NCBI GenBank assembly: GCA_947561715.1
Contig: OX387200.1
Span: forward strand, 4,900,501-4,964,500
Source of the DNA: Ascidia mentula
Taxonomy: Eukaryota; Chordata; Ascidiacea; Phlebobranchia; Ascidiidae
Length of the DNA: 64,000 nucleotides
Direction of reading: 5' to 3'
The notes beneath the pieces were generated by a model. The model was given only the letters and a program-made list of their open reading frames with translations. It had not been told where the DNA came from and did not search any database. Below, in pieces: positions 1 through 13,500 of this stretch (positions within the stretch are counted from its first letter, which is position 1; the number at the start of each line of letters is the position of its first letter). Both the position numbers and the translations under genes were made by a program.

Positions 1-231
1 AACGGATCTTTTACAGTAATTAGGGTCATGCGTGTGATAAATTTATAGTAAGCTACAGATATGGAACAAAACTAATATTTTACTGGCTAGAAGTGATAAA
101 ACTTTACGATCCTAACAAACACAATAAACAAACAAAATCCTGAATATTTTTTTCATATAAATCAAATGCATAAATTCAAGTTTCACTAAAATCTGCGTAG
201 CCTGCGTTTATTTCCCATTCATAAAACAAAC

Positions 232-3200
232 CTGAATAAGAAATGCGTCTGAAAGATCGGACACGATCCTCACAGGAGCCCGCACTTTCCCAGTACAAAC
301 TGGTGTTCCTTGTAGCACAGTGTTGAAAGGCAGGTGGTCGCATGTGGTGTGTTGGGGTCCGCTTAGTGGTTCTTGTGGGATCTGGTGGCTCACAGTTGGA
401 AACACCAGGTTTTTCTGTCTCGCGTGGACGTGTCGTCTTTGGATTGCTCTGCGCATTGCAATATTATGAAAAACACCCGATAATGCCCACACGGCTGACC
501 TTTGCAGAGGTGTATTGTAAATTTTTTTTTACATTTTCCATGACACATGTACTTTAATGACCTTGGTTTTGTGGTAAGGTCACAACATTTAGATGCGAAA
601 AACATGGAGGTAGGCCTAATTAATTTAAATAGAATTGCAAAAGCTATTATGCTTCTCATTAAGCAGACGTTTCGAATACCAGTGTGCATTTCTATTTGGA
701 GTGACAAAAAATTGTATTTAAAATTTAGATGCATAGAGACTAATAAGGTTGGAAAATATAACAACAATGAAACAAAAGAATCATTGATCACATACACAAA
801 ACTATAATTATCTTCAGTAATTTTTTCATTTTCGCACAAAAGTTAGTTTTTCAGCATCCAAATAAACCAACCTTGGCACTAACGTAGCTGACAATGACGG
901 GCAGTTTATCAATCTCCCAATCTCAAAATGGGTAAGGAAAAAAGCAAGATCTTCGTCAGGCAACAAACACTGAAATACACAAGGGATGTTATTAGGACGA
1001 GTGCAATGACAACACATCATCATTGTAGACAATTATCACAACAAGACCTTAACCACAAACCTGGGATTTCATCAACTTCGCAAGCTTCCAATAGGCAACT
1101 TTCACATGTTCGATGTTTTTCATTTTCACGGAAACGCTCCAATCCCATTCTCGAACAGCACTTCTAGTCCATGTCACGAGAAAGCGAAGCAAAACCCTGC
1201 GAAAAACGTCAGAATTTTATCTTTCAAGCAGTCACCAAGAGAAGCAAGTGATAGGCCGAAGGAGATATGGCTTAGCAAAGTGGAGCCAATATTAAGAATT
1301 CTGTCAGCTGCTTACGGATGGCCACTGTTTCGACCTATATGGTCCCATCAGTGCAGCTTGATATCTTACTTACAGACCATACGCCAGGAAAAGTCACACC
1401 AAGCTGCACTGATTAGACCTTATAGGTCGAAACATCGGCCATCTGTCTTTAGCTCACAAAATTATGGTTAATCTCATCACGATTTTCTGTGCATAAGTCC
1501 TAAGTTATGGACAGTGGGACCACAATTTTAGATTATCTGCATATTTGCACCGTCGGTAAACTTTTATAACAAGCAAAACTAGAAACACTATTTAGGGATT
1601 TATTCATAATTCTAAGAATAAAGAAACTGGCTCTACGATCTGTGACGTCAGTCAAGTCAGCTCCATATATAATCCTGGAGCTACACCAATCGCATCATTT
1701 TCAACTGATGATGGTTTAAGCTTTTGCCGAAACGTTTTAAATAAATAAAACATGTCAGTGTTTTCACTAATTCTTTATTATTAGAAGCAAAAATATTTCT
1801 TTACTATCAGAAGCAAAAATAATTCTTTATTATCACAAGCAAAAATAATTCTTTATTATCAGAAGCAAAAACAATTCTTTATTATCAGAAGCAAAAATAA
1901 TTCTTAATATCAGCAGCAAAAGTAATTCATGCATTTCGTGTCATCTAAGCACGATCACATCGATAAGCAAACATACCTTTGAAGCGAGTTAAGGGGAGTC
2001 TTGAGTTTATCGAGGAGAGCTTCCACATCAAAAGCAGGACACGATTTATGATCGGGGTTGTTTTCAACGATCGCCTTTAAACGAACAGGGAACATTACAA
2101 AGGTTATCCTTTTTCATACGTACAAGAAACGAAAACTCACCTGCAAAGCTGCAACTAGTTTAGTTTGGTCTTGTGACCATGATTGTTCTCTCAATTCAAG
2201 CTCCATGATGCATCGATGTCCGTGATCTTCAAGAAGTTTTTTATAAAGAGCCGCCGCGTCCTTGCATTCGTCGCTGTGAAGCCACTCCACTGCTTTCTGT
2301 GAACAAAGTAGGAGCGTTTTTAGGTTTCGAACAGTTGCTAATAGACAAAAACATCACTATAACATGGTCGTCCACAACGTAGATCATGTTTGAAGTGAAA
2401 GATTTTGTCAAGAAATCAAATTTTAAACATAGTTCGGCGAACGCAGTTCCAATAGTTACAGGAAAAACCTAACTAGAATGCGATATGAGAAGAGAAACTA
2501 TACTCCGGTCTACAGCATAATCACTAATTGCCTCTCGTGTTTATGTGCTTACCATGCAATTATTACCGGATATTAAATTCTAGTGGTTGAAGTCTTTACT
2601 CAAGATAAGGCAAACCCACTAAGCATGTGATTAGAAAGACATTTACCACTGGATTTAACGATTTTTTTTTACTTGTATCAATGCTAAGTTGAATTATGCT
2701 GAGAAATCGGTGGGCAGAGCTTCACGCATAAATTTCGTCAAAACAAATGTTTATCCAAATCGAATGTATTATTAACTACAATATTGAATTTAGACTACAG
2801 AACTGGCTGTAGTTACTTTTTTGCAGGATTTTTGTCACGATTAGGACAATTACAAAAAATACATACTTCCCCTTGACCCCTACACGTTCTTACCAAAGGT
2901 TTGAGGGCTACAAATTCCTCTTTACATCCCGCGTCAACTATAGTCTCGGACAGACGCTGCAGCAGGTCCGGAATGCCTTCACTGACATCATTACAGCGTG
3001 ACGAGAGGATAGTGGTCATGTCCAACGATGTAATATTCGAGACATCTTTAATTCAAAACAACAGTAATACATTATAATGTGTTTTTTCTTTCTTTCTGAA
3101 GACGTTGAATCTGAAATTGTTTTACAAGGAAAACCGACAGAAAACTGTTCCTTAAAAATTCCCTTTGTCGTCAACACAAGGATAAGTATCCGTGACACGG

Positions 3201-4555
3201 AGCGTACGAAATTGCCTCACTAGTATATGACACGAACTAAATTGTCTTGATTAGGCACTCTTTTGTAAAAGACTGACTTTTGAAGTACAAAATGTACACT
3301 AGCTTTCGCCTCAGTATATGATACAACACTTTCAAGTAGGACACCACATACACTTAAGTTTACATTTGCTCAGAAAGTGTATGTTCTCAATGAATGACCT
3401 ATATACTAAAATAGAGAACAAAGCTTTAAGCCGGACGAATGCTTTACGTCACGAAAAAGCCCCGAGGGTGTACAGTTTGAAAAGGCTCGGTAATTAACAC
3501 TCAATGTCGTCGGCAAAACCAGATGTCACAAACGCTTTACCCGGCTTCCTGCATCCGGTCAACACGGCCCGGGTCAACTTTCTTAACGCCCCGAACTTCC
3601 TGCCGTGAGTCACGTGACTGCATGTGACGTCACGAAGCGACGGGAGGAGTTTCTGGTCGATGACGCGAAAGACATCGACGGCGGAGTGAGTGGAGACGGC
3701 GAGCCTCAGAGATCGTTCGTTTTCAATTGTTAGAGTTTTGAGTTTGGCCTTCGCCGTCTTCAGGACGTTCTGTTAAAAAATAATAATGACAAAATCTGTT
3801 TTCGTGTCTACTTAGTATGCTTTTACTAATAAGTGTTTTACTATCCATCCCATACTATCCATGTTTGCGAATTTACGATAGCTTAGCCTTACTGTTCAAG
3901 GTAAAGGTCAAACTTAGCGGTTTTGACACCGTTCGCAACACGAAAAATATAAACCGAAAATAGACAATCCTTCAAAAACGCCGTTAGCGCCTACCCAGGT
4001 CAGCACAATTTTTCCAACCAGCTTTCGTACGAGGGATGGGCTCGGGCCGTGGTACCGATCTTCGTCGTCAACACCCGCTTCTCTTTGCACCAAATTCTCC
4101 ATCTCCACATCAAACATCCCGGCGGAGGCAGCGGGTGGCGTAAGATCCTGTGGTAAGGTGAATTCCGTGAAGCAAAAGTCGCCGACCGGTTAAAGCACCA
4201 CAACACAGCCAAGCCCTCTTTACTTACGTGCATATTTACGAGCGCGTGACCGCAAGCTATGCTCGCAACGGCTTCGCCGTCTTCTGAAGCTGCTCCCGAA
4301 GCTGTTTCAACATCCTGTGCGCAACAATGAATGTTTTGTGTACGGTCGTATGGTCACCAGTGAAATGGGTGCACGAAGCATGCAATTTGGCTTGCTACCA
4401 TGTAAATTGTCTAAATTGGCGATGTTAAAATTCATACCGACAGTTGTGGATGCGACGGATAAATTTTGGATGCGTTATTTACCTGCAATCCTTGTGCCGT
4501 TGCCCTCACGATTGTTGATATGGTCAGCGGGGTCGCAACGTCGGGGAAAGTCCCG
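232..4555 (-). CDS. C-terminal helical region and start of the PEP-utiliser domain (10 exons), truncated by the window
   Basis: Exons 4483-4555, 4228-4314, 3995-4147, 3541-3769, 2894-3045, 2141-2296, 1977-2074, 1061-1196, 872-969 and 232-448. Landmarks are DVATPLTISTIVRA (family: GATSPLTLSTVGRA), CGHALVNMH, SLDMTTILSSRCNDV, EDHGHRCIMELELREQSW, LLRFLVTWTRSAVREW, YWKLAKLMKSQ, LLPDEDLAFFLTHFEIGRL, RAIQRRHVHARQKNLVFP and TVLQGTPVCTGKVRAPVRIV. The last of these is the strand block that opens the PEP-utiliser mobile domain. The next blocks expected from the family (a GDILVT-like strand, then GG..SHGA with the phosphohistidine) are not found in bases 1-231, so at least one more exon lies left of the window. 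The donor at 232 is CAG|GTTTGT in phase 0. Confidence 0.85.
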
Positions 4556-7500
4556 CTGCAAAAGCAATACCAATTAAGAAAAAAATGCAAGTCAAATTGA
4601 AAAAGAAACCAAATTAAAATAACGGAAAAAGAAACAAGTCAGGTAAATATGCAAGCTCCAAGAAAAATTGTTTGTTCTTTGCTTACTCGATGTTCGAGGT
4701 CGTGGTCCACGTTTCATCCGTCGCGTAACTCGAATCAAACTCGTGCATGTTTTCAAACTCGCTCCTCGTCGGGTCGTTCGTTACTCGGGACGCCTCGCAT
4801 AAATATATCTGGAAAAACATCAAACAGTGTGAGCACAGGCAAAAGATTAATGAAATTAATTTGGGTTACATATTTACATAAATGTAACTGTATTCAACAA
4901 CTGCATATAAGCTATTGCAAATGTTGCTTTTGTGCTACAGATGCAGCATAAGTCTCAAATACAGTTCACTATGCGTCAAACTTGCTTTCAGATGCAGTAT
5001 TTGGAAATGTACATATAATTTTACCTTTCAAGAAATCATGTGATCCCGTGTCATTGTGCACAAGCCATGCTTACAAAAATTAATGTGTTATTCCAATGCT
5101 TTACGCAAAGCATGGAGCAAGAAGTTGTATTTCGCATTTGTTATTTCGCACACCATTTCCATTAAAATCATATTGGACAAGACAAAAACCACCCACCTTC
5201 CCAGGGGCTGTGATCCAAGATATTTCGCGCTCGTCTTTAAACATGTTCTTCACGTCCAGAGCAAGTTGTCCCAACCGCAACACGTTGTCATAGGAGAGAC
5301 AACATTCCTGTACATACTCCACGGCGATGTTGGACGTCGTAACCCCGGGTGCGTCTGCGAACAACGCATACCAGTAAGTTGTAAAGCATGTTGCGCTGTT
5401 GAAAAGGCAGTTTGTGCAGCAGTGCTGTCTTGTTTATCGGTGACAGGGTAAGTTTCAAGTTTGTTTTTCTCTGTGGAAAATTCAATTGCACTCGTAATCG
5501 ATATTGTCTTACCCAAAAGTGATAGAATAGTATTATAATTGAATAATTTCGTTATGAATAGCCACAAATGCAAACTGCTTTGGGACAAATTATACCAAGC
5601 ATAACAGGTTCGCTGTGGCAACCATTTTGTTTCGTTATCTAGCCAATAAACTATAACAAAAAGTATTTCATGATACAGGAAAAGTTTCATATTCTATGGC
5701 ACAATTAAATTTTACCCTTCAGCACACACCTTGCTTGGTTATCTTCTGTTTCAGGCCGATGCTTTGCGAAACAATCCGAAACGAACCATCGTCACTCTGT
5801 CTCAACACCATCCTATCTGGCTGCGACTGGTCCACACTGGTCACTCTCTTTACTACGTAATTTGCGTCGATAATAAGGATGGTTGGGTCCCCGCTGGTCT
5901 CCTCGCAGGTGGTGATAACACCGTGGGATCGCGCGTCCTCCACCATCGCTTGTACAACTACCGCAATAGGTGGCAGAGCGTCCAGTCCGTTTTGCCTGAA
6001 ATTCAATTGAGGAGAAAATAGTTGGATAAATATTGAGTAAGAGAGAATTGTTTAAAACCTCATTTAGACTTTTAATTAAGCTACTGCAATGTACACAGGA
6101 TGGACAGTTTTAGAGATTTCAGTTGTTTTTGTTGTTTGTATTTACAGGCACATTTGTTTTTGTGGCATACAAACAAAGCACATGTTCCTTGAAAGTCAGA
6201 GAAATTGTGCAGTCACCTGTTTTGGGCAAGTAAGAACGGTAGGAAAATATTATCACAAATTTATATATCGGACAGTTTAGAAATTGGACATTGTTCTTGT
6301 AAAACTGAAATTCTGACTTCACAAATGTCACAAAGACAATTTTGCCAACGTTCAAACTTACCTGCGATACAGAACAGCTTCGTACGCACACTGATTTGCC
6401 CAACATTTCAGAACAGCCTTCAGTATCTACCAAATGAAACAATGTAAGTCTCCCAGTCGACTCTGGTCAAACATGCTCTCAAACCTGGTTGACTCCGGTC
6501 AGATTTTCAAACTCAGTTCTCTGCGATTCGTCGGCCAAGGGGATCTCCCCGACCAGCGACGCCTTGACGTGAACATGTAAACAGTTGCGTCGACTCGCCT
6601 GGGCCAGTTTCCGAAAGCGTTCGGCCACCACGGACGTCACGGACGCTGAAAGCGTGGAGCTCACCATTTGGGCGTAAAACCTGCGACGACACGCAGCATT
6701 ACGTCACAATCATTACATAACGCGCGAATTGATTTTCCGCGTCGGCATTTCCAAATACGGATTGTTGGCATAAGGAGAAGTTACCACTAAGTTCTTGGTG
6801 AAGCGCCAGCAATTTAGTAAACACAGAGTTTCACAATCGCTGCCAGACACTTTGCATACAACGACGTATTCTCTTATTATAACTAAAGGTCATTTTATTC
6901 AACGGAAATACGTAACTAAACTATGGGTATTTAATACGTGATACATTGTATTTTGAGACTAAATACAAACCAGAACTGACCTGTTGCAAATATCTCGAAG
7001 ATCTTCGTTGCCGCCGTTTCTGTAAAAAGGGCAACAATTATAACAAGCCAGTTTGGAAACAACTCCTTTGAGTTATATATCCCTTACTAAATTATCCTAC
7101 GCTGTAACGATAACGGACACAACTTTTTTTTGAAGTTTTACCATTGCTCACCTTAGCACGTAAGTCATGTTGTCCAGCGTTTCCCTTAAGTCTTTGTTTT
7201 CCTAGAATTGAAATTTTAAGTTTATATTGGGACGACCGCGGGTTTCTATTTAAGAGTAAACTTAACAAGTCACCTTGACGTGAAGGTCGAAAGCTAGAAT
7301 TGTCAGACAAAACCCGTCCATGACGTAAAACTGCAAAACACAAGTATTGAAAGAGTTCAATTTATATATTCCCAAGCTTATGGCAGACGTATAGCAAAAC
7401 TCTGAGTCTATCGTATCCATGGCCATTTAATTGGGCAAGGGCTTAAAAATACCTGAATTACAAAAAAACACAGGGTCGATACATAGGGCAAACAAATATT

Positions 7501-10500
7501 CATCGATACGATGAAAGTGCAAAATGTATATCAAGTCGAATTCGCCAATAACGAAAAACAACAGCACCACTGAGACGGTGCTGACAAATCGACAGCGTTT
7601 TGGAACAACACGAATCTGAACCAAAAGTATTAGGGAGTTCAAACCTCGGACATTCTTTTGTTGAGAGTCAGCGCTTTGAGGCAAGCAACTTGCGATCCCA
7701 ACTCTCCTACCAACTTCTTGTTCTGACAACTCGGGTTTCCAAGCGTGAGAAACAATTTGCCGGAATCTGTGGGCGGAAATCTTGCGGCAAATGGTGAAAT
7801 CGCCTTGACCCGCTCGATTGGACAGGTCGCGTCTGGTGTCCTGGAATAGTGTAATATATAGTCTCTTTGATATCGAAAGGCCCAGTATTTCTACCGACAA
7901 CTATGTTTGTTGTGAGTACGCAAGGTATTCTCTGTTATGAACCAGTTGCTCTATTTGAAATGATTAAAAACCGATCGATAGAGATCAACTACCAAATGTT
8001 TTAGAAAACTTTCAGAAAAAGTTTTCGAAAAGCTATATCGTGATTACAGTTTTACGGTAATAATGTTTAATCCTTTAATTTATGACAAACACTGCAATCG
8101 ATAGCCATTAGAAAAGCGCGGCTAACATTTCTTACACCACCATTATCAGCCAACAATGGACTTCACTGACGTTCCCACAACCCATTAAACACCTTGTTAC
8201 ATTACAACGTAAAAATTGTGGACATACCTGTAATAAAATTCAATCATGCCTCTTCCCGGTACTGAATTGATGAAAATATCCGAGAAGCAGTGATGAGTTC
8301 TTCCTTTCCACTCTGACCCGTTGTTAACTTGGGGTGTGAGCTTGGTCAAACAAACCACGTTGCACTTGTGCTTGCCTTGGACAAAAATTGTTGGTTTAAA
8401 GAACACGTGAAACAATGCACAATGAATCTACTATATGGTGTACAACATAAATCCATGAATACACACATGCTGGAGTCCAAACGCAATTAAGGCAATGGTA
8501 TGTTATATTTAGTCTGAAGAAACCAAAATCGTCTGCAATTCTAATTTTTTGAAGGTGGCAATATCAAAACAAGTGTCACTCGCCTACACAGATAAAAGTT
8601 ATTTTTTGTTCGAAACAATGCCGAAATCAAGAGGAACTAGGTTACGACGGGTTAACCCCACCCACTATACAGAAATATAACATCCCTAATTAAACCAATG
8701 TAATGAAAAAGGTTTCATGCAGTCATGACCGAAAAATTAACAATATCGCTTTACCCAGACCCAATATAAATTCTCAACTTGCTTACTCAGTCACATAACA
8801 ATTGTTACCTGCTGTCACGTTGAATTGTATGAGGGAAGGTATCCGTCCGTCTTCTCCGTGACGGGGCAGGGAGAGGTCACAACACGTAATGGCACGAATT
8901 CTTCTGTCTGGTTGTACCACGTAACCGCATATTACGCTGTCAAGTCAAAACAAGAACAAATAAGTCATGAGTTTTTCCCGCACAGTTATGGTTAGGGTTC
9001 CTTTACTATGGGGAAGGCTAAAGAGTAATTGCCCGGTTTTCGATTGTCGTTGGCGCCGAAAGCGGGATTGGCGCTCTGTGTGTTCTCGGAATCGAGCATT
9101 TAGCTTCATCAATACCTATATATAGGGCTGTGCAACTGTTTGGAGAAACGGAGAATGCTGCCAGGTAATAGAGTACCAGTTTGGCACACACCCAAAGCAA
9201 TATGAGTTGTAGGAATCGATGTTCACTTATTTGGTGGGATTAGAATCACTTTCTCGAAACAACCAACAAATTTTAACTTCCTTATGTATAGCAACCTAGT
9301 ATTCCCAATAAAGTAAACGAAGACTTTAATAGTGCTGAAATGTAATAGCACACACAAATAACGCCAATTTTAAATGCTAAACACTATTTCAGATTTGAGA
9401 CAAGATGCACAATCGAAACAAAAACATTTATCTTCTCTTATAAATACATTAAAATATACAAGTTTGTGTCTTATTTTTTGTTGTAGATACACACGTCAAT
9501 TTGCTGATGCAAGACTTTTCGTGGAACACAAATTTAAGTCCCATTGCGACAAACATTGCATAATGCAACTATTTATAACATGAGCGGTAATCGACTTTAT
9601 GCCGTGGTTTGATTGCGTCTGTGCCAATATGTTTCCGCAGTCTGGTTATTCCCAGGTCCATTCAGAATGACACCCACAATTCGCACATTACACCTGTACT
9701 TAAAGGCTTAGTCGCCCGCATCAGAGCCAGATGCGCTACCTTGTATACGCGATAAAAATAAAGGTAAGCTCCTTCACAGAAAGCCCTGTGGAAAACGAGG
9801 TTAGATTTCGATTGCAAAGCGCGATTTGTCAAACTTGCGAAACTACCCGGTGCCGCACTGACCTCGCGTCCTTGCCGCAATCACTTGAAAATTGCATGTT
9901 TGGCCAATTAAAATCGGGATGGGCTGACGGGCATCCGACTGCAAGCCAGAAGTCTCGCGTGCGCCGAGCAATATTTTTAACCGGAGGGCAAGCGATCGTT
10001 GGTTATTTATCTTTGCGGGTTCGTTGGGTCTAAATTAAGTTCTTAAATGGTCAAAAGCGTGAAGACGTTTGGCTAAAACTTAATTCGAGAGCGTGAAGTT
10101 GAGGTAGCGAATTCGAGCTCCTGATGGGTTCGTGTTTATTTTTATCGACCATGAATTATGCTGACGATTAAAAACGTTTTTTCAAGACCGGTTCGCTGGA
10201 AAAACCGAATTGCTAAATACAGGTTATTAGAAAGGTCTTCGGCGAAATTCTTCTCCGGCAATTCAGCAGCTGTTGTTGATTGTCGGTTTGGACAACAATG
10301 GAGGCTTGAGGCCAAAAACAATTGCATCGTGCAACCTTGTTGCCAAATACGTACATATATTCTTTTTTCCCATTGTTCAAAGTTTAACTTGTTCCTGACG
10401 TTAAATCTATATCGTATTTCCTTATGATCGTTTCTTTCTGCTGTTGGTTAACGTAACGAGGCGCTTGCACAACTATCATTTGCGTAACCCATTCGAAAAC

Positions 10501-13500
10501 TGTTTTGTAACATTGCAGGTGGTTCTGGAGTATAGATACAAATTCTATACAAAATATTACCATTATTTGCCGCTCAGTAAAATAAATATAATTAATACTA
10601 TTTAAACAGAAAAAGTTTATAAATGTGGTTTGCTTGAAAAATGACTCAACTATTTATCATTTATCACCAACAATTTTGTATAGTTAAGAATATCGTCAGA
10701 CTTACTGGGTTAGTATGTCGCTCACGCACGCAACTGTCAGACTGAGAGACAATCCGTTCTTTTGGTGTGCCGTGACTCGCACGTAGCGGTGGTAAGCGTT
10801 ATAGTTGTGTTGCCCCTTGTAGTGAGATCTAAGCCCCCTAAGCGTAAGCTCTCGCCCAATCTGACCCTCCTCCATTCCATCAACGTAAAGGGTGCCCCGT
10901 AGTTGACCCCACTGCTCGCGGTATCGGTGATTCCCCCTGAACCTGATAATGAAAAGATGGTGACGAAGATAGCAATATGGACACATCTACACCGCGGTTT
11001 TTCAATACTACGTAAACCTTATTAATCTATTATTACCGACGATTCTAAACATTTTAATGCCCAAACTAAACAATGAATGTATTTGTGATAAATGTTTTTG
11101 TGGAGTTGTTGGTCCATTAAACAATCTGTGAATATGGCTTTGTTTCACTTCACTTAAAATACGCAAGTCCAATTTCTTGTTCTTTGTTTCTTTAAATATT
11201 CACAGGTAATATCACGTAGGTTATGTATTAAGGTTGATGTTTGTACTTTCCGCCTATTAACTTTACCCGTGCCAAGCACAACGCACCCCATTGGTTTTGG
11301 CGCAAAAGTTGTTTACTGGAATATGATACCCAACACACCTCAATCGGGCGAAATGGTCTTTCTCAATTTGTGCAAGATAATTCTAAGCGGAATACAGTGC
11401 GCTATAAATATCCTTCCAAACTCACGAATTAAGTTTTCGGAAAAAGCCGAAACTCCAGAACTCTCTCGACGCCGCCTCGGACAAAATGTTTTCGTTGATT
11501 TCTTCGGGAAAGTTGTACGGCAGTGAATAAGCAGTCCACCTTCAATGCACAACGGGTTTTTGAGCGCAATCAACCAAACTTTGGTCATACGTGACGCTGA
11601 CCGTGCGGTTTTACCCCAATGAAGTAATACTTGCTTGTTTATTGCATTAAGTTAATTGTTTAAAACAGAAGCAAATATGTTAATTTTATCATAGAATCAT
11701 CCCTTTTCATTTCTTTGCTTAACAAACTTAAAATAGCAGAGATGAAAAGGAAAATGGTCAAATTCAGAAAATGTGGCGATGTTTGTGTTAAGATATTAGC
11801 AACTTTGTGATAGTATGACGTCACGTGCTTAAATTACTGACAATTAAATTATTTCGTGCAGAATTTCTATGGAAAATAATCTCCTCTACGGTGCAATGCA
11901 CTCACGTGAAGCCGAACTTTACGTAGACAAGATTCTTCCCATCCGACCAGCGCCTCGGGTCCTTCAGCGTGTCCACCATCCTGGGAAAAAAAGGTGCAAC
12001 ACATATATTACCCCAGTGTACGAATCGCCCACACATTTCCCACCCTGTCACCTAAAACCCCCAATCGAAAAGCACAAAACGCGATCGGTCGCGCGCCGAT
12101 AACCCGTGCAGTATACAGTCTTTCGGCAGGTGTTTACAACGCACTTGAAAGCGTAGCCATCAAAACAGGGCCGCGACCTACATGTGAAGGCGGGTATGTA
12201 TGTGAGTGTGTCTCACCTCATCATGCCACAGTAGGATATTCTCCATTGCCTGTTCGGCTCCTTGAGCTCGATGAGCAAACCGTCGGCTGCGTAATTGCGG
12301 CCATCTTGTTCGTTGTCGTGTACTTTGCTGCACGCGACCGTGTCTGGGTGACTCGGGTGCTTGAAACAAATAAGGTTGTTTTTCTCAAGTTTGCGAACAC
12401 GTTTTTTTCTACACCGATGAAAGTGCGCAGTGTTTTTTTCTTTAATTGCAGTGCTTTATCGTTGCCAGGTAACGTCACACGTAACAGAGTTTGATCAAGT
12501 AAATGTACATGCTTATTCGCTTTTTGCATCTTGGCCTGTTGATATGAACGGTATTTCAGTACATACTGACTGACTTACATCATACCATGATGCTTTAGGG
12601 TAAGACAGTTAACAAATTCCGATTCACAAACGCGTGAAAAATTCCAGCCGAAACGTAAACAATAAACCCCGTACTGTATCAATAAACTTTCCAAAGAAAA
12701 CAACCCACTGTTTCACAAGCACCAAACAACAATACCCCGTTTGTTAACCCACGGAAATTCCCGAAACACTTATGACCCCTTATGTGACACCAAGCCCCAA
12801 ATACCAGTTCCTATGACGTCACAAGCAGGCCACCTTGACGGCCGACAGAACTACCAGCGTCGGCGCTGTAGCGTACAAGGGAGTGCCTTGCCGAAAATTG
12901 TAATTACCTGTAAAAATCCGTGCCCGGGGACTTGAAGATACAAACAGAGTTCTGCGTGGTTGTCGGGGAGTGCGGTCAACTGCACTGCAATGGCCGTGTC
13001 CTCTGCAACATCTTGCCCAGTTTCGGCGAAACCGTTGAAGTAGAGTATTTCCGTTTCCTGTAAAGGATTCGCGATTTTGACACATTGTATTTTTTCCGCG
13101 TGTCTGAACTGTCAGTTCACGTTGAACTTGCAGTGCTCAACTCTGCAAGTCCGATTTCCTTATGTTGAATTTTAGGACTTAATCATGTGAATTGCAAAAG
13201 TTTGCATTGTCTATTTCAAACTTGTGAACTACATCCATGTGAATAAGAATACTATGATGCCCTATAGACGAAATATATATATTCTGTAAACCAGTATTTT
13301 GGATGATTGCGCAATAATTTAGGTAAATTCTAGTAATCACTTTTTATTAGGTATGTTTGCGTAGTTTCGCAACGTATTTCAAAGTTTGCGCGAAATAAGT
13401 TTAAACTTAATTTAGCCTCGTTCATAAAGATCTGGGAGATTACCGATGCAAAAACACAAAGACGTTTTGTAAGCCTTTTTGTTTATCAACTGGTTTTTCC

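Noticed and set aside
1-231. Possible further exon of the PEP-synthase-like gene after an ATATTCAG acceptor near 145
   Set aside because: The frame that follows reads a short hydrophobic run to a stop and does not match the expected GDILVT / SHGA blocks.
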